The notes: generated by a model not told the origin, from the letters alone. A stretch of DNA of 64,000 nt from Actinobacteria bacterium UBA2272 (GCA_002347725.1 DDXA01000001.1:62001-126000), one strand, 5' to 3'. Shown: positions 8,810 through 17,985, numbered from the stretch's first letter. Translations and numbers: made by a program.

Positions 8810-10153
8810 TCAGCAGTCGGCGGTACCTCTCGGGCACAGCAGCCCCGGTCTGAGTTGCAGGAACAGTGCCCAACCGAGCAGCACGACACCGCCGCCGACG
8901 ACAGCCCACCCCGAGCCGATCACGTCGCCGAGCGCGCCGAAAGCGAGCGAGCCGAACGGCATCATCCCCATGAACGCGACGACGAACAGCGCCATGATCC
9001 GGCCCCGGAGGTGGTTGGGGGCTGCGGTCTGCAGGTTCGTGTTGATACTCGAGACGCACGCCAGGAACGCAGCGCCCAACACGACGAGCAGCACCGATGA
9101 GAGCAGGTAGGAGTGTGAGAACCCGAGCGCCACCGAGCCGAGTGCCATGATCAGGAGCCCGCCCCGGATGATCCGCTCCCGCCGCACGCTCCTCGGCAAG
9201 GACGCGACGGCAAGCGCTCCGGCCAGAGCGCCGAGGCCGTTGAAGACCATGAGCGACGAGTACCCTGCGCTGCCGAGGCCGAGTGTATCGACCGCGATTG
9301 CCGGCAGGAGCGTCATGAACGGCATCCCGAATATGACGAGCATCGTCGCCGTCAGCAGATGCATCGCCACGTGGGTATGGTCGCGGGCGTACGCAAGGCC
9401 CGCGCCGAGCGTCCTGCGGGCAGACTCCCCGTTGCGCCGCTGAACCTCCTGGTTCGGCCGGATGACGGCGAGTGCCCAGATGACGAACAGGAAGCTCAGC
9501 GCATTGAACGAGAAGACCATGGTGATCCCGAGGCTCTCGTTGGCCGCGAAGGCGGCCATGATCGCCGCGGTCACCATCGGGCCGACGAGCCGGGCGGCGT
9601 TGAACTGCGCCGAGGACAGCGCGACGGCGTTCAGCAGCGATGAGCGCGGCACAAGGTCGGGGACCATGGCCTGCCAGGCCGGGAACATGAACGCCGAGAC
9701 CACGCCACCGGCGAGCGTGAGCGCGTAGATCCAGCCAATCGTGATATGCCCGGTGTGGTTCAGGTACGCGAACGCAGCCGCCTGGGCCATCATGACCACC
9801 TGCGCCCAGATGAGCAGCGTCCGGCGGTCCATGTGGTCCACGAGCGAGCCGGCGAGAAGCGTGAGGAAGAAGATCGGGATGCCGGAGAGGAAGTTGACGA
9901 TGCCGAGGGACGACGATGAGCTGGTCAGCGCGTAGATGACCCAGCCGAGTGCCACTGTCTGCGTCCACGTTCCGATGTTGGAGAGCAGGGCACCGGCGAA
10001 GAAGTACGTGTAATCACGGTGCCGGAACGACTCGAAGGTGCGCAGTCCCCGCAGTACGCGTCGCGGCGGACTCGAGACGTCGGCTTCGTAGGTAGGAGTG
10101 TCTGCAGGCAGCGGCGCCTGTGGCTCGGGTGGCTTGGCGTATCGGTCGGTCAC
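8810..10153 (-). CDS. MFS transporter, EntS/multidrug-exporter type
   Basis: Major facilitator of 447 aa with about 12 membrane helices. The N-terminal tail (about 45 residues) is Pro-rich and cytoplasmic, followed by FRHRDYTYFFAGALLSNIGTWTQTVALGW, the usual opening of the MFS_3 (PF05977) group that includes EntS-like exporters. The central loop carries the REVQR-like basic stretch. GTG start at 10153 with GGGAG 11 nt upstream. Substrate unknown; the gene stands alone between the SDR and the glutamate synthase-like gene. Confidence 0.88.
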   Translation of the reverse strand: MTDRYAKPPEPQAPLPADTPTYEADVSSPPRRVLRGLRTFESFRHRDYTYFFAGALLSNIGTWTQTVALGWVIYALTSSSSSLGIVNFLSGIPIFFLTLLAGSLVDHMDRRTLLIWAQVVMMAQAAAFAYLNHTGHITIGWIYALTLAGGVVSAFMFPAWQAMVPDLVPRSSLLNAVALSSAQFNAARLVGPMVTAAIMAAFAANESLGITMVFSFNALSFLFVIWALAVIRPNQEVQRRNGESARRTLGAGLAYARDHTHVAMHLLTATMLVIFGMPFMTLLPAIAVDTLGLGSAGYSSLMVFNGLGALAGALAVASLPRSVRRERIIRGGLLIMALGSVALGFSHSYLLSSVLLVVLGAAFLACVSSINTNLQTAAPNHLRGRIMALFVVAFMGMMPFGSLAFGALGDVIGSGWAVVGGGVVLLGWALFLQLRPGLLCPRGTADC

Positions 10154-10178
10154 GGTCAGATCGTCTCCCGGAAATGCA

Positions 10179-10209
10179 AGCGCCGCCCCCGGGTGCCGGG
10201 GGCGGCGCT
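10179..10209 (-). terminator. Hairpin terminator after the glutamate synthase-like gene
   Basis: Perfect 14-bp inverted repeat AGCGCCGCCCCCGG (10179-10192) / 10196-10209 with a 3-nt loop, in the gap following the minus-strand gene at 10235. No T-tract is visible; strength is from the GC stem. Confidence 0.65.
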
Positions 10210-10234
10210 GGTGCGCCGAGAGGTCAGTCTACAC

Positions 10235-11827
10235 CTACTCGCCGATGATGCGCATGGCCTCCTCGCGCTGTACGTCCATCACGTAGGTGAGCCCGGAGAC
10301 CTTTGCGGCCTCCTCGGTCAGCGCGAAGACGTCGGAACGCGAGATCGACGGGATGTCGAACTTGCGGCTGCCGCTCATGAGCTGCTGCAGGCCGACCTTG
10401 AGCTTGTCCGAGAATGTGTAGAGCGCGATCGCCCCGAGCGGCATGTCGTCGACCTCGGCGCCGAACTCGGCCTTGAGCGTCTCGTACGACACGAAGATCT
10501 CTTCCTTGGTCGTGCCGAACTCGGAGACGGTCTTAGGCAGGCTCTGCTCCTTCATCCACAACTCGATGTTCTTGCCGACGAAGCCGGGGATCATGAGGGC
10601 ACGACCCATGCAGACGGCTACCGTATGGGGAGCGCCCATCGCAAGGACCTTGTAGACGTGGTCTTCGGTCGAGAACCCGCCCGCGATCGCGATGTCGGGG
10701 ATGTACGCTTCGCCCTTTTCGCGAAGCTTGTTGACGAGTTCGTTGGCCATCGACTGGAGATAGAAGGTGGGGATGCCCCACTCCTCCATCATCCGCCAGG
10801 GGCTCATGCCGGTGCCGCCGGGCGCGCCGTCGATCGTGAGCAGGTCGATGCGGGCGTTGCTGGCCCACTTGATGGCCATCGCCAGCTCACGCATGCCGTA
10901 CGCGCCGGTCTTGAGCGTGACGCGCTTGGCGCCGAGACGGCGCAGCCGCTCGACCTCCGCGTAGAAGCCCTCCTCTTCGATGAAACCGAGGCGGCTGTGG
11001 CGCTCGAACTGGCGGATGGCGCCGTCTTTGAACGCCGCCTGGATCGCCGGATCGCTCGGGTCGGGCGTGACGAGATAGCCGCGGCGCTGCAGCTCGAGCG
11101 CACGCTCGATGTCGTTGACCTTGATCTCGCCGCCGATGCACTTGGCGCCCTGGCCCCACTTGAGTTCGACGGTCTCGACCCCGAGCTTCTCGATGACGTA
11201 TTCGGCGACGCCGAGGCGCGTGTCCTCGACGTTCATCTGTACGAGGATGTCGCCGTAGCCCTGGTGATAGCGGCGGTAGTTCTCCACGCGGCGATCCATG
11301 TCGGGGGCCTTGGTCACGTGGCCGTTGCCGTCGCGCTCGAGCAGGGGGTCGATGCCGCAGACGTTCTCGCCGCACACGAGCGAGATGCCGCTGATGGCCG
11401 CGCCGACGGCGAAGTGCTCCCAGTTCTTGCGGGCGATCTCGGTGGAGCCGAGCGCGCCGGTGAAGACGGGGACCTTCATCTTGACCTTGTTGACGTCGCC
11501 GAAGACAGTCTCGGTGTTCGCGTTGGGGAAGAGCGTGTTGTCCGAATCGCCCACCGCACCGCCCGGCAGCCCTTCGGCGCCGAGCGCATAGCCCATGATG
11601 TTCAGGTGCGAGTAGTCGACCGGGTAGTCCTTGTCGCCGCCGGCGGTGATCTCGCCGAACGGGCCGGGATAGATCACTTCCCGGCCACGAAACGAGGCCT
11701 TGAAGACCTCACAGTTGCCGCGGCACCCGTCCAGACAGCGGGTGCATATCCCGCTGGCAGGCGCGACATCGCGAGAGCGGTTGGACGTCTGGGTCGCGTC
11801 GTTGGCATTCGGGCGCTGCAAGTTCAT
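10235..11827 (-). CDS. FMN-binding glutamate synthase-family protein (GltB central/FMN domain type)
   Basis: About 530 aa. It matches the stand-alone FMN/2-oxoglutarate-binding domain of glutamate synthase (archaeal-type GltB). The N-terminus has a cysteine cluster CTRCLDGCRGNC; the barrel carries EVKFGQGAKCIGG-like sequence (here LKWGQGAKCIGG) and LTIDGAPGGTGMSP, the FMN-binding and 3Fe-4S-adjacent part. The amidotransferase (GATase) domain is absent, so it would need an ammonia or glutaminase partner. Start at ATG 11827 with AGGGGGT about 8 nt upstream. It is divergent from glnA, with a shared 122-nt control region, which fits nitrogen assimilation. An alternative role as a glutamate synthase paralogue of other function cannot be excluded. 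Confidence 0.85.
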   Translation of the reverse strand: MNLQRPNANDATQTSNRSRDVAPASGICTRCLDGCRGNCEVFKASFRGREVIYPGPFGEITAGGDKDYPVDYSHLNIMGYALGAEGLPGGAVGDSDNTLFPNANTETVFGDVNKVKMKVPVFTGALGSTEIARKNWEHFAVGAAISGISLVCGENVCGIDPLLERDGNGHVTKAPDMDRRVENYRRYHQGYGDILVQMNVEDTRLGVAEYVIEKLGVETVELKWGQGAKCIGGEIKVNDIERALELQRRGYLVTPDPSDPAIQAAFKDGAIRQFERHSRLGFIEEEGFYAEVERLRRLGAKRVTLKTGAYGMRELAMAIKWASNARIDLLTIDGAPGGTGMSPWRMMEEWGIPTFYLQSMANELVNKLREKGEAYIPDIAIAGGFSTEDHVYKVLAMGAPHTVAVCMGRALMIPGFVGKNIELWMKEQSLPKTVSEFGTTKEEIFVSYETLKAEFGAEVDDMPLGAIALYTFSDKLKVGLQQLMSGSRKFDIPSISRSDVFALTEEAAKVSGLTYVMDVQREEAMRIIGE

Positions 11828-11882
11828 CTCTTCTACCCCCTGGCTGGAATCCGGCCACACGGCCGTCACGATTTCGGCTATT

Positions 11883-11898
11883 GTAACCTGTTGGAAAC
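11883..11898 (+). promoter_or_regulatory. Candidate GlnR-type operator between glnA and the glutamate synthase-like gene
   Basis: The sequence GTAAC-6 nt-GAAAC (11883-11887, 11894-11898) matches one full a/b unit of the actinobacterial GlnR consensus (GTnAC-n6-GAAAC). It is about 50 nt before glnA and 55 nt from the divergent gene. A second unit is not evident. GlnR binding is inference. Confidence 0.45.
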
Positions 11899-11949
11899 AC
11901 AGTAGAAGTGCTTTCGCAACAATGGGTGGCGCTGATCCGAGGAGACACT

Positions 11950-13278
11950 ATGCCGCAGCAGTTGAGACACGACACGGTCAAGGCCATCAAGGACAAGAAG
12001 ATCGAGTTCATCCATCTGTGGTTCACCGACGTCCTGGGATTCCTCAAGAGCTTCACGATCGACGTCGAGGAGCTCGAACTCGCCATGACCGAGGGGATGG
12101 GATTCGACGGCAGCTCCATCCAGGGTTTCGCACGGATCCAGGAGTCGGACATGATCGCGATGCCCGACCCGAGCACGCTCCAGATCCTTCCGTGGCGTCA
12201 GAAGGGCGTACTTGTAGCGACGATGTTCTGCGACATCGTGCGCCCCGACGGCACGCCGTACGATGCCGACCCGCGGCGGGTGCTCAAGCGCAATCTCGAG
12301 CGCGCCGAGGCGCTGGGCTTCACGATGTACGTGGGTCCCGAACTCGAGTACTACTACCTCAAGAGTGACCGCGAGCCCGAGGTCCTCGACTTGGGCACGT
12401 ATTTCGATCAGACGACGCGCGATCTCGCCATCGACCTGCGTATGGACACGGTGCGGCAGCTCAAACGCTTCGGCATCCAGGTGGAGTACAGCCACCACGA
12501 GGTGGGGCCGAGCCAGCACGAGATCGATCTGCGGTACGCCGAGGCGCTCTCGATGGCCGACAAGGTCATGACATACCGCGTGGTCGTCAAGGAAGTGGCG
12601 CAGGCCAACGGTGTCTATGCGACCTTCATGCCCAAGCCGATCTACGGCGAGGCCGGGAGCGGCATGCACGTGCACCAGTCGCTGTTCAAGGACGGTCGTA
12701 ACGCGTTCTACGACGCGGAGGACCCCTTCCACCTGTCGGCGACCGCCAAGAGCTACATCGCGGGCATCCTGCACCATGCGCGCGGCATGTGCGCCGTCAC
12801 CAACCAGTGGGTCAACTCCTACAAGCGCCTGGTCTCAGGGTACGAGGCGCCGGTCTACATCTGCTGGGCGCACCGGAACCGCTCGGCGCTCGTGCGTGTG
12901 CCGATGTACAAGCCCGGGAAGGAGAACGCGACACGCATCGAGCTGCGTTCGCCGGATCCGGCCTGCAATCCGTACCTCGCGTTCTCCGTGATGCTCGCCG
13001 CCGGCCTCGATGGCATCGAGAAGGGCATGACCCTTCCCGACGACGTGACCGATGACGTCTACGAGATGTCGGACGCCCGCCGCGCCGAGCTCGGTATCGG
13101 CCAGCTGCCGGGGGATCTCGACGAGGCCATCGTGGCGATGGAGGAGAGCGAGCTGGTGCGCGAGGCTCTCGGCGAGCCGGTGTTCAACTGGTTCCTGCGC
13201 AACAAGAAGGCCGAGTGGATGCGCTACCACACCCGCGTCACGCCGTTCGAGCTCGAGGAGTATCTGCCGCTGCTGTAG
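11950..13278 (+). CDS. glnA: Glutamine synthetase type I
   Basis: ATP-dependent ligation of ammonia to glutamate, 442 aa. Seen: N-terminal beta-grasp with FIHLWFTDVLG, the substrate loop GFDGSSIQGF, metal and ATP ligands in EYYYL, HHEVGPSQHEIDL, GSGMHVHQSL, NRSALVRVP and the RIELRSPDPACNPYL block. The length is that of the shorter GSI-alpha form, and the KPLYDLP-type adenylylation site is lacking, so it is probably not controlled by GlnE. ATG 11950 follows GAGGAGAC at 4-5 nt. Divergent from the glutamate synthase-like gene with a GlnR-like site between them. Confidence 0.95.
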   Translation: MPQQLRHDTVKAIKDKKIEFIHLWFTDVLGFLKSFTIDVEELELAMTEGMGFDGSSIQGFARIQESDMIAMPDPSTLQILPWRQKGVLVATMFCDIVRPDGTPYDADPRRVLKRNLERAEALGFTMYVGPELEYYYLKSDREPEVLDLGTYFDQTTRDLAIDLRMDTVRQLKRFGIQVEYSHHEVGPSQHEIDLRYAEALSMADKVMTYRVVVKEVAQANGVYATFMPKPIYGEAGSGMHVHQSLFKDGRNAFYDAEDPFHLSATAKSYIAGILHHARGMCAVTNQWVNSYKRLVSGYEAPVYICWAHRNRSALVRVPMYKPGKENATRIELRSPDPACNPYLAFSVMLAAGLDGIEKGMTLPDDVTDDVYEMSDARRAELGIGQLPGDLDEAIVAMEESELVREALGEPVFNWFLRNKKAEWMRYHTRVTPFELEEYLPLL

Positions 13279-13305
13279 GTGCCGCGGTCATCGGACGATG
13301 TTCAG

Positions 13306-13328
13306 AAGGGCGCCCGGTGGGCGCCCTT
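13306..13328. terminator. Bidirectional hairpin between glnA and a small convergent gene
   Basis: Perfect 10-bp inverted repeat AAGGGCGCCC (13306-13315) / 13319-13328 with a 3-nt loop and AA/TT ends on both sides, 27 nt after the glnA stop. It overlaps the last 2 nt of the convergent gene. Confidence 0.75.
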
Positions 13329-13611
13329 AGTCCTGTACGTCGGCGCGTCCGATCCGGTGGTGCACGACCGGGACGCCGTCGATGGACTCAGGGATGTCGG
13401 CTACCGAGGCGGCGCGCGGGTCGTCGAGGCCCACAATGATCGCCGGCTCGCCATCATCGGTAGTGCCGACGCTGACGCTCATCACGCCCTTCATGCGCAT
13501 CAGCCGCTCGGCATGTTGCGACATCACCTCGGCGGCGGCAAGGCCGCGACCGGACTCTGATGCGGCCGGTCGTCGCGCGAAGAGCTGGCTGAAGAACTCG
13601 AGCAGGGTCAT
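13327..13611 (-). CDS. Small conserved-looking protein of unknown function (94 aa)
   Basis: Not recognised. The first 30 residues are amphipathic (MTLLEFFSQLFARR, then an Ala/Arg-rich stretch). The rest reads like a compact alpha/beta domain: a helix with Met and Arg, the strand MSVSVGTTDDGEPAIIVGLDD, and the end IPESIDGVPVVHHRIG. The phrase GVxSVxVG...xPxIxV...IdGvPV recurs in small bacterial proteins sometimes found next to proteases, but I cannot name the family. The ribosome site is weak. Codon use is like the neighbours, so I treat it as a real gene. It faces glnA. Confidence 0.6.
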   Translation of the reverse strand: MTLLEFFSQLFARRPAASESGRGLAAAEVMSQHAERLMRMKGVMSVSVGTTDDGEPAIIVGLDDPRAASVADIPESIDGVPVVHHRIGRADVQD

Positions 13612-13803
13612 CGCCTGAGTCCGTTCTCGAGGCTGCGGGGCGGCCGTCCGTCGGAGTGGCCGTTCCGCCTTCCGTCACATGCACGCGCCCGACACGTCTA
13701 GTGTACGCCAAGGGCCGCTGATGTCCGCTCGTCGGCCAGTTCTCAGGTCGGTCGCCGGGACTGCCGAAGTATCCGGTAGCGGCTCCGGTGGGAGGTGTGC
13801 GGC

Positions 13804-14070
13804 ATGGCCGAGATGTGCAGGTTCGCGGACGGATGTCCGGTCTGCAACGGCTCGGCGTCACTCGACCCGCGCGTGGCGCGCCGGTTGCGCACCGGTTACT
13901 GCATTGACGACTGGCAAGAGTGCGCGCGTTTCGCCGTCACGCGGGAGGCCGGTCTCGAGGCGGTTCCCGCCCGGATGCTCCCCACAGATCACACCGCCGC
14001 GTATGAGATCTTGAGCGCGCGCTGGACCAGACGGGGAGTCTCGCCGGCCCTCGCGATCTTCGGGCCCTGA
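13804..14070 (+). CDS. Small cysteine-rich protein, probable metal or Fe-S binder
   Basis: About 88 aa with the pattern MCRFADGCPVCN at the N-terminus and, some 25 residues later, YCIDDWQECARF. This C-x5-C-x2-C ... C-x6-C-ARF spacing recurs in short anaerobe proteins of unknown role and suggests a zinc or Fe-S site. GGGAGG (13789-13795) places the start at ATG 13804; ATG 13813 is an alternative. No signal peptide, no membrane segment. It converges on thrC with a 7-nt gap. Function unknown. Confidence 0.65.
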   Translation: MAEMCRFADGCPVCNGSASLDPRVARRLRTGYCIDDWQECARFAVTREAGLEAVPARMLPTDHTAAYEILSARWTRRGVSPALAIFGP

Positions 14071-14077
14071 GCGCGCG

Positions 14078-15622
14078 CTACGTTCCGAGCCACGTTCGCA
14101 CGGCGGCCTGAACCCCGCCGACTCCCGCATCCACCACGCCCGTGAAGCGCTCGGGCAGGTTGGCGAGTTCGGCCAGCGGGTCCGGGATCGGCGCGCCCTC
14201 CGGAGCGAGTCGGCGCACTTCGTCGAGCAGCTCCAGGCCGGTCATCGTCCCGGCATCCCCGGTCAGCGGCTCGCCGTAGGGGATCGCTGCGAGCGCGCGG
14301 TACACGTCGGCGCCGAACTTGGCCCAGTGGGCGGTCGAGACCACGAGCACCGGGTCCTCTCCGCGCAGGCGCTCGGCGACCTCCCATGCGACCGCCGTGT
14401 GGGCGTCTATGAGGTAGCCGGTCTCGCCGTAGACGCGTGCGATCGTCGCGAGACTCTCGTCGTTGGACACCCAGTCGGCCGAGAAGATCTCGCGCAGGGA
14501 GGCGAAGGTCTTGCGGTCCACGGTGAAGCGGCGCTTCTCGGCAAGTTCGGCCATCCATCCGCGGACCGCTTCCGGGCCAGCTTCGTGGTAGAGCAGCCGC
14601 TCGAGGTTGGACGAGACGAGGATGTCCATGCTCGGGCTCGGCGTCGTGACGAACGGCCGGGCGGAGATGTCGTAGGTGCCGGTGGCTATGAAGTCCGCGA
14701 GCACGTTGTTCTCGTTGCTGGCACACAGCAGGCGGCCGATCGGTACACCGATCAGGCGGGCATAGTACGCGCCGAGGATGTTGCCGAAGTTCCCGGTGGG
14801 CACACAGACATCCATCGGGCTGCCGGGTTTCACGCCGCCCTCGGCCACCATGTCGGCGTACGCGCTGACGTAGTAGGCGATCTGCGGGAGCAGGCGGCCC
14901 CAGTTGATCGAGTTGGCCGACGAGAGCTTGAGTCCGTGGCGCTCGTGCAGCTCGGCGTTGAAGGCCTCATCGTTGAACGCGGCCTTGACCGCGTTCTGGC
15001 AGTCATCGAAGTTGCCCCGCACGCCGAAGACGCCGACGTTGGCACCGCGCTGCGTGACCATCTGGAGCCGCTGGACATCCGAGACGCCGCCGTCCGGGTA
15101 GAACACGACGATGCCGGTGTGGGCGCGGTCGGCGAAGCCGTCGAGCGCGGCTTTCCCGGTGTCACCGGATGTCGCGACCAAGACGAGGTAGTCGTCGGTC
15201 AACTCGCCACGAGCGTGGCCGACGTCCACGGCTTCGGAGAAGAACAGCGGCATGCACTGGAGGGCCATGTCCTTGAAGGCGCTCGTCGGGCCGTGCCAGA
15301 GCTCGAGCACGTGCATCCCGGCGACGACCTCGATCACCGGAGCGATACGCTCGTCGCTCCACTGCGTGCCGTATGCCGCGCGCATGAGCATGTCCACGCG
15401 GTCTGCGGAGACGTCCACGCCGAATCGGGAGAACACCGCAGCCGCGCGGCGCCAGTACGGCCAATCGGCAAAGGCGATGATCTCCCCGAGTGTGAACTCG
15501 GGAAGATGCTCGGGCACGTAGAGGCCTCCGCCGGCAGCGATGCCCTTGACCACGGCACGGCTGAACGTGGGTAGCGAAGCATCGTGGCCCCGTGTATCGA
15601 GGTAGAGCGTCTGTCTACTCAT
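14078..15622 (-). CDS. thrC: Threonine synthase
   Basis: PLP enzyme converting O-phosphohomoserine to threonine, 514 aa, long form as in E. coli/yeast. Seen: N-terminal YLDTRG and FSRAVVKGIAAGGGLYVPE, the PLP lysine in GPTSAFKDMALQ, the loop ATSGDTGKAA, and PTGNFGNILGAYYA. The ribosome site before ATG 15622 is weak. No other threonine gene is adjacent, but an ApgM-like protein proposed in some families to be a homoserine kinase lies about 6 kb away (21482-22663). Confidence 0.94.
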   Translation of the reverse strand: MSRQTLYLDTRGHDASLPTFSRAVVKGIAAGGGLYVPEHLPEFTLGEIIAFADWPYWRRAAAVFSRFGVDVSADRVDMLMRAAYGTQWSDERIAPVIEVVAGMHVLELWHGPTSAFKDMALQCMPLFFSEAVDVGHARGELTDDYLVLVATSGDTGKAALDGFADRAHTGIVVFYPDGGVSDVQRLQMVTQRGANVGVFGVRGNFDDCQNAVKAAFNDEAFNAELHERHGLKLSSANSINWGRLLPQIAYYVSAYADMVAEGGVKPGSPMDVCVPTGNFGNILGAYYARLIGVPIGRLLCASNENNVLADFIATGTYDISARPFVTTPSPSMDILVSSNLERLLYHEAGPEAVRGWMAELAEKRRFTVDRKTFASLREIFSADWVSNDESLATIARVYGETGYLIDAHTAVAWEVAERLRGEDPVLVVSTAHWAKFGADVYRALAAIPYGEPLTGDAGTMTGLELLDEVRRLAPEGAPIPDPLAELANLPERFTGVVDAGVGGVQAAVRTWLGT

Positions 15623-15660
15623 GTGCGCATGGTACCCGAAGTGGCGGCCGGCCGGCCGGA

Positions 15661-15743
15661 CTACTTCAGCATGCTTCTAATCTGCGTCGCGGCCCGATCG
15701 CCAGCAGTGCAACGGCAAGGGCACACACGAACGCACGCTTCAT
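15661..15743 (-). pseudogene. Deletion remnant of a CWB2 surface-protein gene
   Basis: On the minus strand, AAGGAG (15758-15753) is followed 9 nt later by ATG 15743 and a signal-peptide-like start (MKRAFVCALAVALLAIGP), which runs into a stop at 15666. In another frame the same short stretch ends with ATQIRSMLK and a TAG at 15661-15663, resembling the last residues of CWB2 proteins such as the adjacent one (TTVTSKLK). The two ends appear joined by a large internal, frame-shifting deletion. It lies directly downstream of an intact CWB2 gene. Interpretation as a paralogue scar is inference; a short secreted peptide of 25 aa is the alternative. Confidence 0.5.
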
Positions 15744-15804
15744 GAAGACCAACTCCTTCATCTCGCAGCGCTCGTGTGCGCCCCTGTCATCCAGCGTCTC
15801 GTCT

Positions 15805-17802
15805 CTACTTCAGCTTGCTGGTCACCGTCGTCTTCACGGCCTCGCTGACCACGTCGATCCCGCCGAAGAAGTCGGCGCGACCGATCTCGTACTCGTGGCT
15901 CTCGAGGAACGCCGCCACACTGTCTGGCAGCGACGTGGGTGCGGTGAGCAGCAGCGGGCTTCCGTAGCAGCCGAGTGCCGCGCCTCCGCCGAGAGCATCA
16001 GGGAAGTTGAATCCGGTTGCGAACCCGAGCGTGTCAAGATCGATCCACCGGGCCTCCAGCCCTCCATTGACGATGGCGATCGCGGTCTCGTAGCGCGTCG
16101 CTCCGCCCCACCGCTCGACGATCATCGGGTCGTGGTCGTCGCCACCGTTGGCGATCATGAGTGTGCGCAGGGAGTCCCGCACCCCGTTGCTCACCACGTC
16201 GGTTCCGCCGGCGATGATACCGCTCGTGATGTCGAGGTCGTCGACCGTGATCTGGATCGACTCGGGCACGTCATTCGTGCGAACGAGCAGGATCGGCGAG
16301 AGGGAGCTCGCCGCCACCGGCCCGAGTGCGAGCGCGTCGGGGAAGTTGTCCCCGCGTGCGAAGAAGGCCCGTCGGATGGTGTGGGGACCGCCGAGCAGCG
16401 TCCCCATCTTCTCGGCTATCGCGGCGGAGGTCTGGTAGCGATCCTCGCCGTAGATGCGTGAACACGCAGCTCCGGTCTCGCTCGTGATCTGCGTCATGAC
16501 GTCGTTGGAGACAACGTCGGCTCCGCCGATCACGTAGACCTTCTCCACGGCCAGCCGATCGAGTTCTTCGATCGTGGCTGCGTCGACCTCACCTGGGCGG
16601 GTGAGCAGCAGTGGGCCGTTCACCAGCCGGGCGAATGGCGCGGCTGCGAGGGCATCAGGGAAGTTGAGTCCCGTGCACAGGACGGCGTTGTTCGCCCGCC
16701 CGAAGTACGCCTTGCTGGTTTCCACCGCCGTGAGGTAGCGGTCATCGCCTGACGTGCGGGCGACTTCCGGAGCCGCCTTGGACACCCATACCTCGGTATC
16801 CGTGATGCCGTTGTTCTTCGTGTAGACGACGCGGCGGCCGAACAGCGATGGATCGAGTTGCGTGTCCGTGTCTGATGCTCCGCCGGCCACCGCGCTGAGC
16901 GTTCCGTCCGTCGGGCGAACCGTCCGGAAGAGGATGTCCGTACTCCCCATCTTGTCGGTCTCCCAGGCGACTCCGCGGTGGAAGATCACCGGACGCTGCT
17001 CGCTGAACAGGTTCTCGTTTCCCTCCACGCGGCCGCGGATGATGCCGTAGTCGCTCGAGATGTCGGCATACCAGGCGTCATCGTCCCCGCCGTCGGTGCG
17101 CTCCATCGTGAAGGCGATGAGCGTCCCGTGCATCTGCAGCGTGGAGATGTCCAGGTCTTCGACGCCGTTCATGATGTACATGGCGCCAGAATCGATGCCC
17201 GGCCGGAAGCGCAGGATGCGATCGCTGGCTGCCGAGTACTCGTACGACCAGATGATCGCCCCGTTGTCCACATCCCAGCACTCGACATCGTGTGCACCCG
17301 GGACGACCGCGCTGGTGATGCCCCTACCGAGGTCGCGGTAGCGCAGTTCGTCTGCCGATGGGACGTACCAGACGACCAGGTTGCCGTCGATGCGAGGATC
17401 GACCTCGTCGTTCGCTGTTTCGGCGATCGGCATGTGGAGGTTCCACATGCTGTCCCACATGCGGATATCGACGTCACCGCCATCGTCGTACTCGTACACG
17501 ATGCGGCCGGCCGACACGTCGGCGCGATCCTGGTCGATGCCGTCACTGGTGGTGCCGATGGGCGTGCCGCTCGCTGTCGCGAAGTCCCACACGTACACAT
17601 GGCGGTCAGTGCTCATCATGAGCGGAGTGTCCGCCGTCCACACGGCCAGTGAGCCGTGTGTCTCAGGATCGTAGGCGCGGCTGACGCCTCCGCCAGCCAG
17701 CTTCGCCGCCGTGAACGTGGGTGCTCCTCCGGCCACCCCGCCAAGTGCCATCACCGCCGCAAGGGTGAGAACGGCCAGACGGCCCTGCCAGGTTCTTGAC
17801 AT
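15805..17802 (-). CDS. Secreted surface protein: beta-propeller plus three CWB2 cell-wall-binding repeats
   Basis: About 665 aa. Signal peptide (residues 1-30, hydrophobic LAVLTLAAVMALGGVAG), then roughly 310 residues of repeats with W/Y-Asp motifs (ADVSAGRIVYEYDDGG, DPRIDGNLVVWYVP) typical of TolB-like WD40 propellers, and three C-terminal CWB2 (PF04122) units. Each unit opens with a DRY or TRYET motif, has a NFPDAL core and closes with GGxDVVS. CWB2 triplets anchor proteins to anionic wall polymers in clostridial S-layers. Start at ATG 17802, 7 nt after GGGGAGG. Ligand of the propeller unknown. Confidence 0.9.
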   Translation of the reverse strand: MSRTWQGRLAVLTLAAVMALGGVAGGAPTFTAAKLAGGGVSRAYDPETHGSLAVWTADTPLMMSTDRHVYVWDFATASGTPIGTTSDGIDQDRADVSAGRIVYEYDDGGDVDIRMWDSMWNLHMPIAETANDEVDPRIDGNLVVWYVPSADELRYRDLGRGITSAVVPGAHDVECWDVDNGAIIWSYEYSAASDRILRFRPGIDSGAMYIMNGVEDLDISTLQMHGTLIAFTMERTDGGDDDAWYADISSDYGIIRGRVEGNENLFSEQRPVIFHRGVAWETDKMGSTDILFRTVRPTDGTLSAVAGGASDTDTQLDPSLFGRRVVYTKNNGITDTEVWVSKAAPEVARTSGDDRYLTAVETSKAYFGRANNAVLCTGLNFPDALAAAPFARLVNGPLLLTRPGEVDAATIEELDRLAVEKVYVIGGADVVSNDVMTQITSETGAACSRIYGEDRYQTSAAIAEKMGTLLGGPHTIRRAFFARGDNFPDALALGPVAASSLSPILLVRTNDVPESIQITVDDLDITSGIIAGGTDVVSNGVRDSLRTLMIANGGDDHDPMIVERWGGATRYETAIAIVNGGLEARWIDLDTLGFATGFNFPDALGGGAALGCYGSPLLLTAPTSLPDSVAAFLESHEYEIGRADFFGGIDVVSEAVKTTVTSKLK

Positions 17803-17985
17803 CGCACGCCTCCCCAACATGGCCGCGCATGCGCGCGGCACCCCTATGACGAGGTCCGCCCGTGCCCCCCAGCTCGCGCCGAACCTCTTCGTCGCAGATA
17901 CCCATGAGCGGGCCCCGAGTCACCGGGCCGAGGCCTGCGGCTGCGTGGCCCGACTGTGAGAGAATCGCTTCGGAAGGAGGCGGTC

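Noticed and set aside
10019..11905. Long plus-strand open frame opposite the glutamate synthase-like gene
   Set aside because: Its translation has the Asp/Arg/His-rich repeats of an antisense frame in GC-rich DNA; the minus-strand protein has a clear family match.
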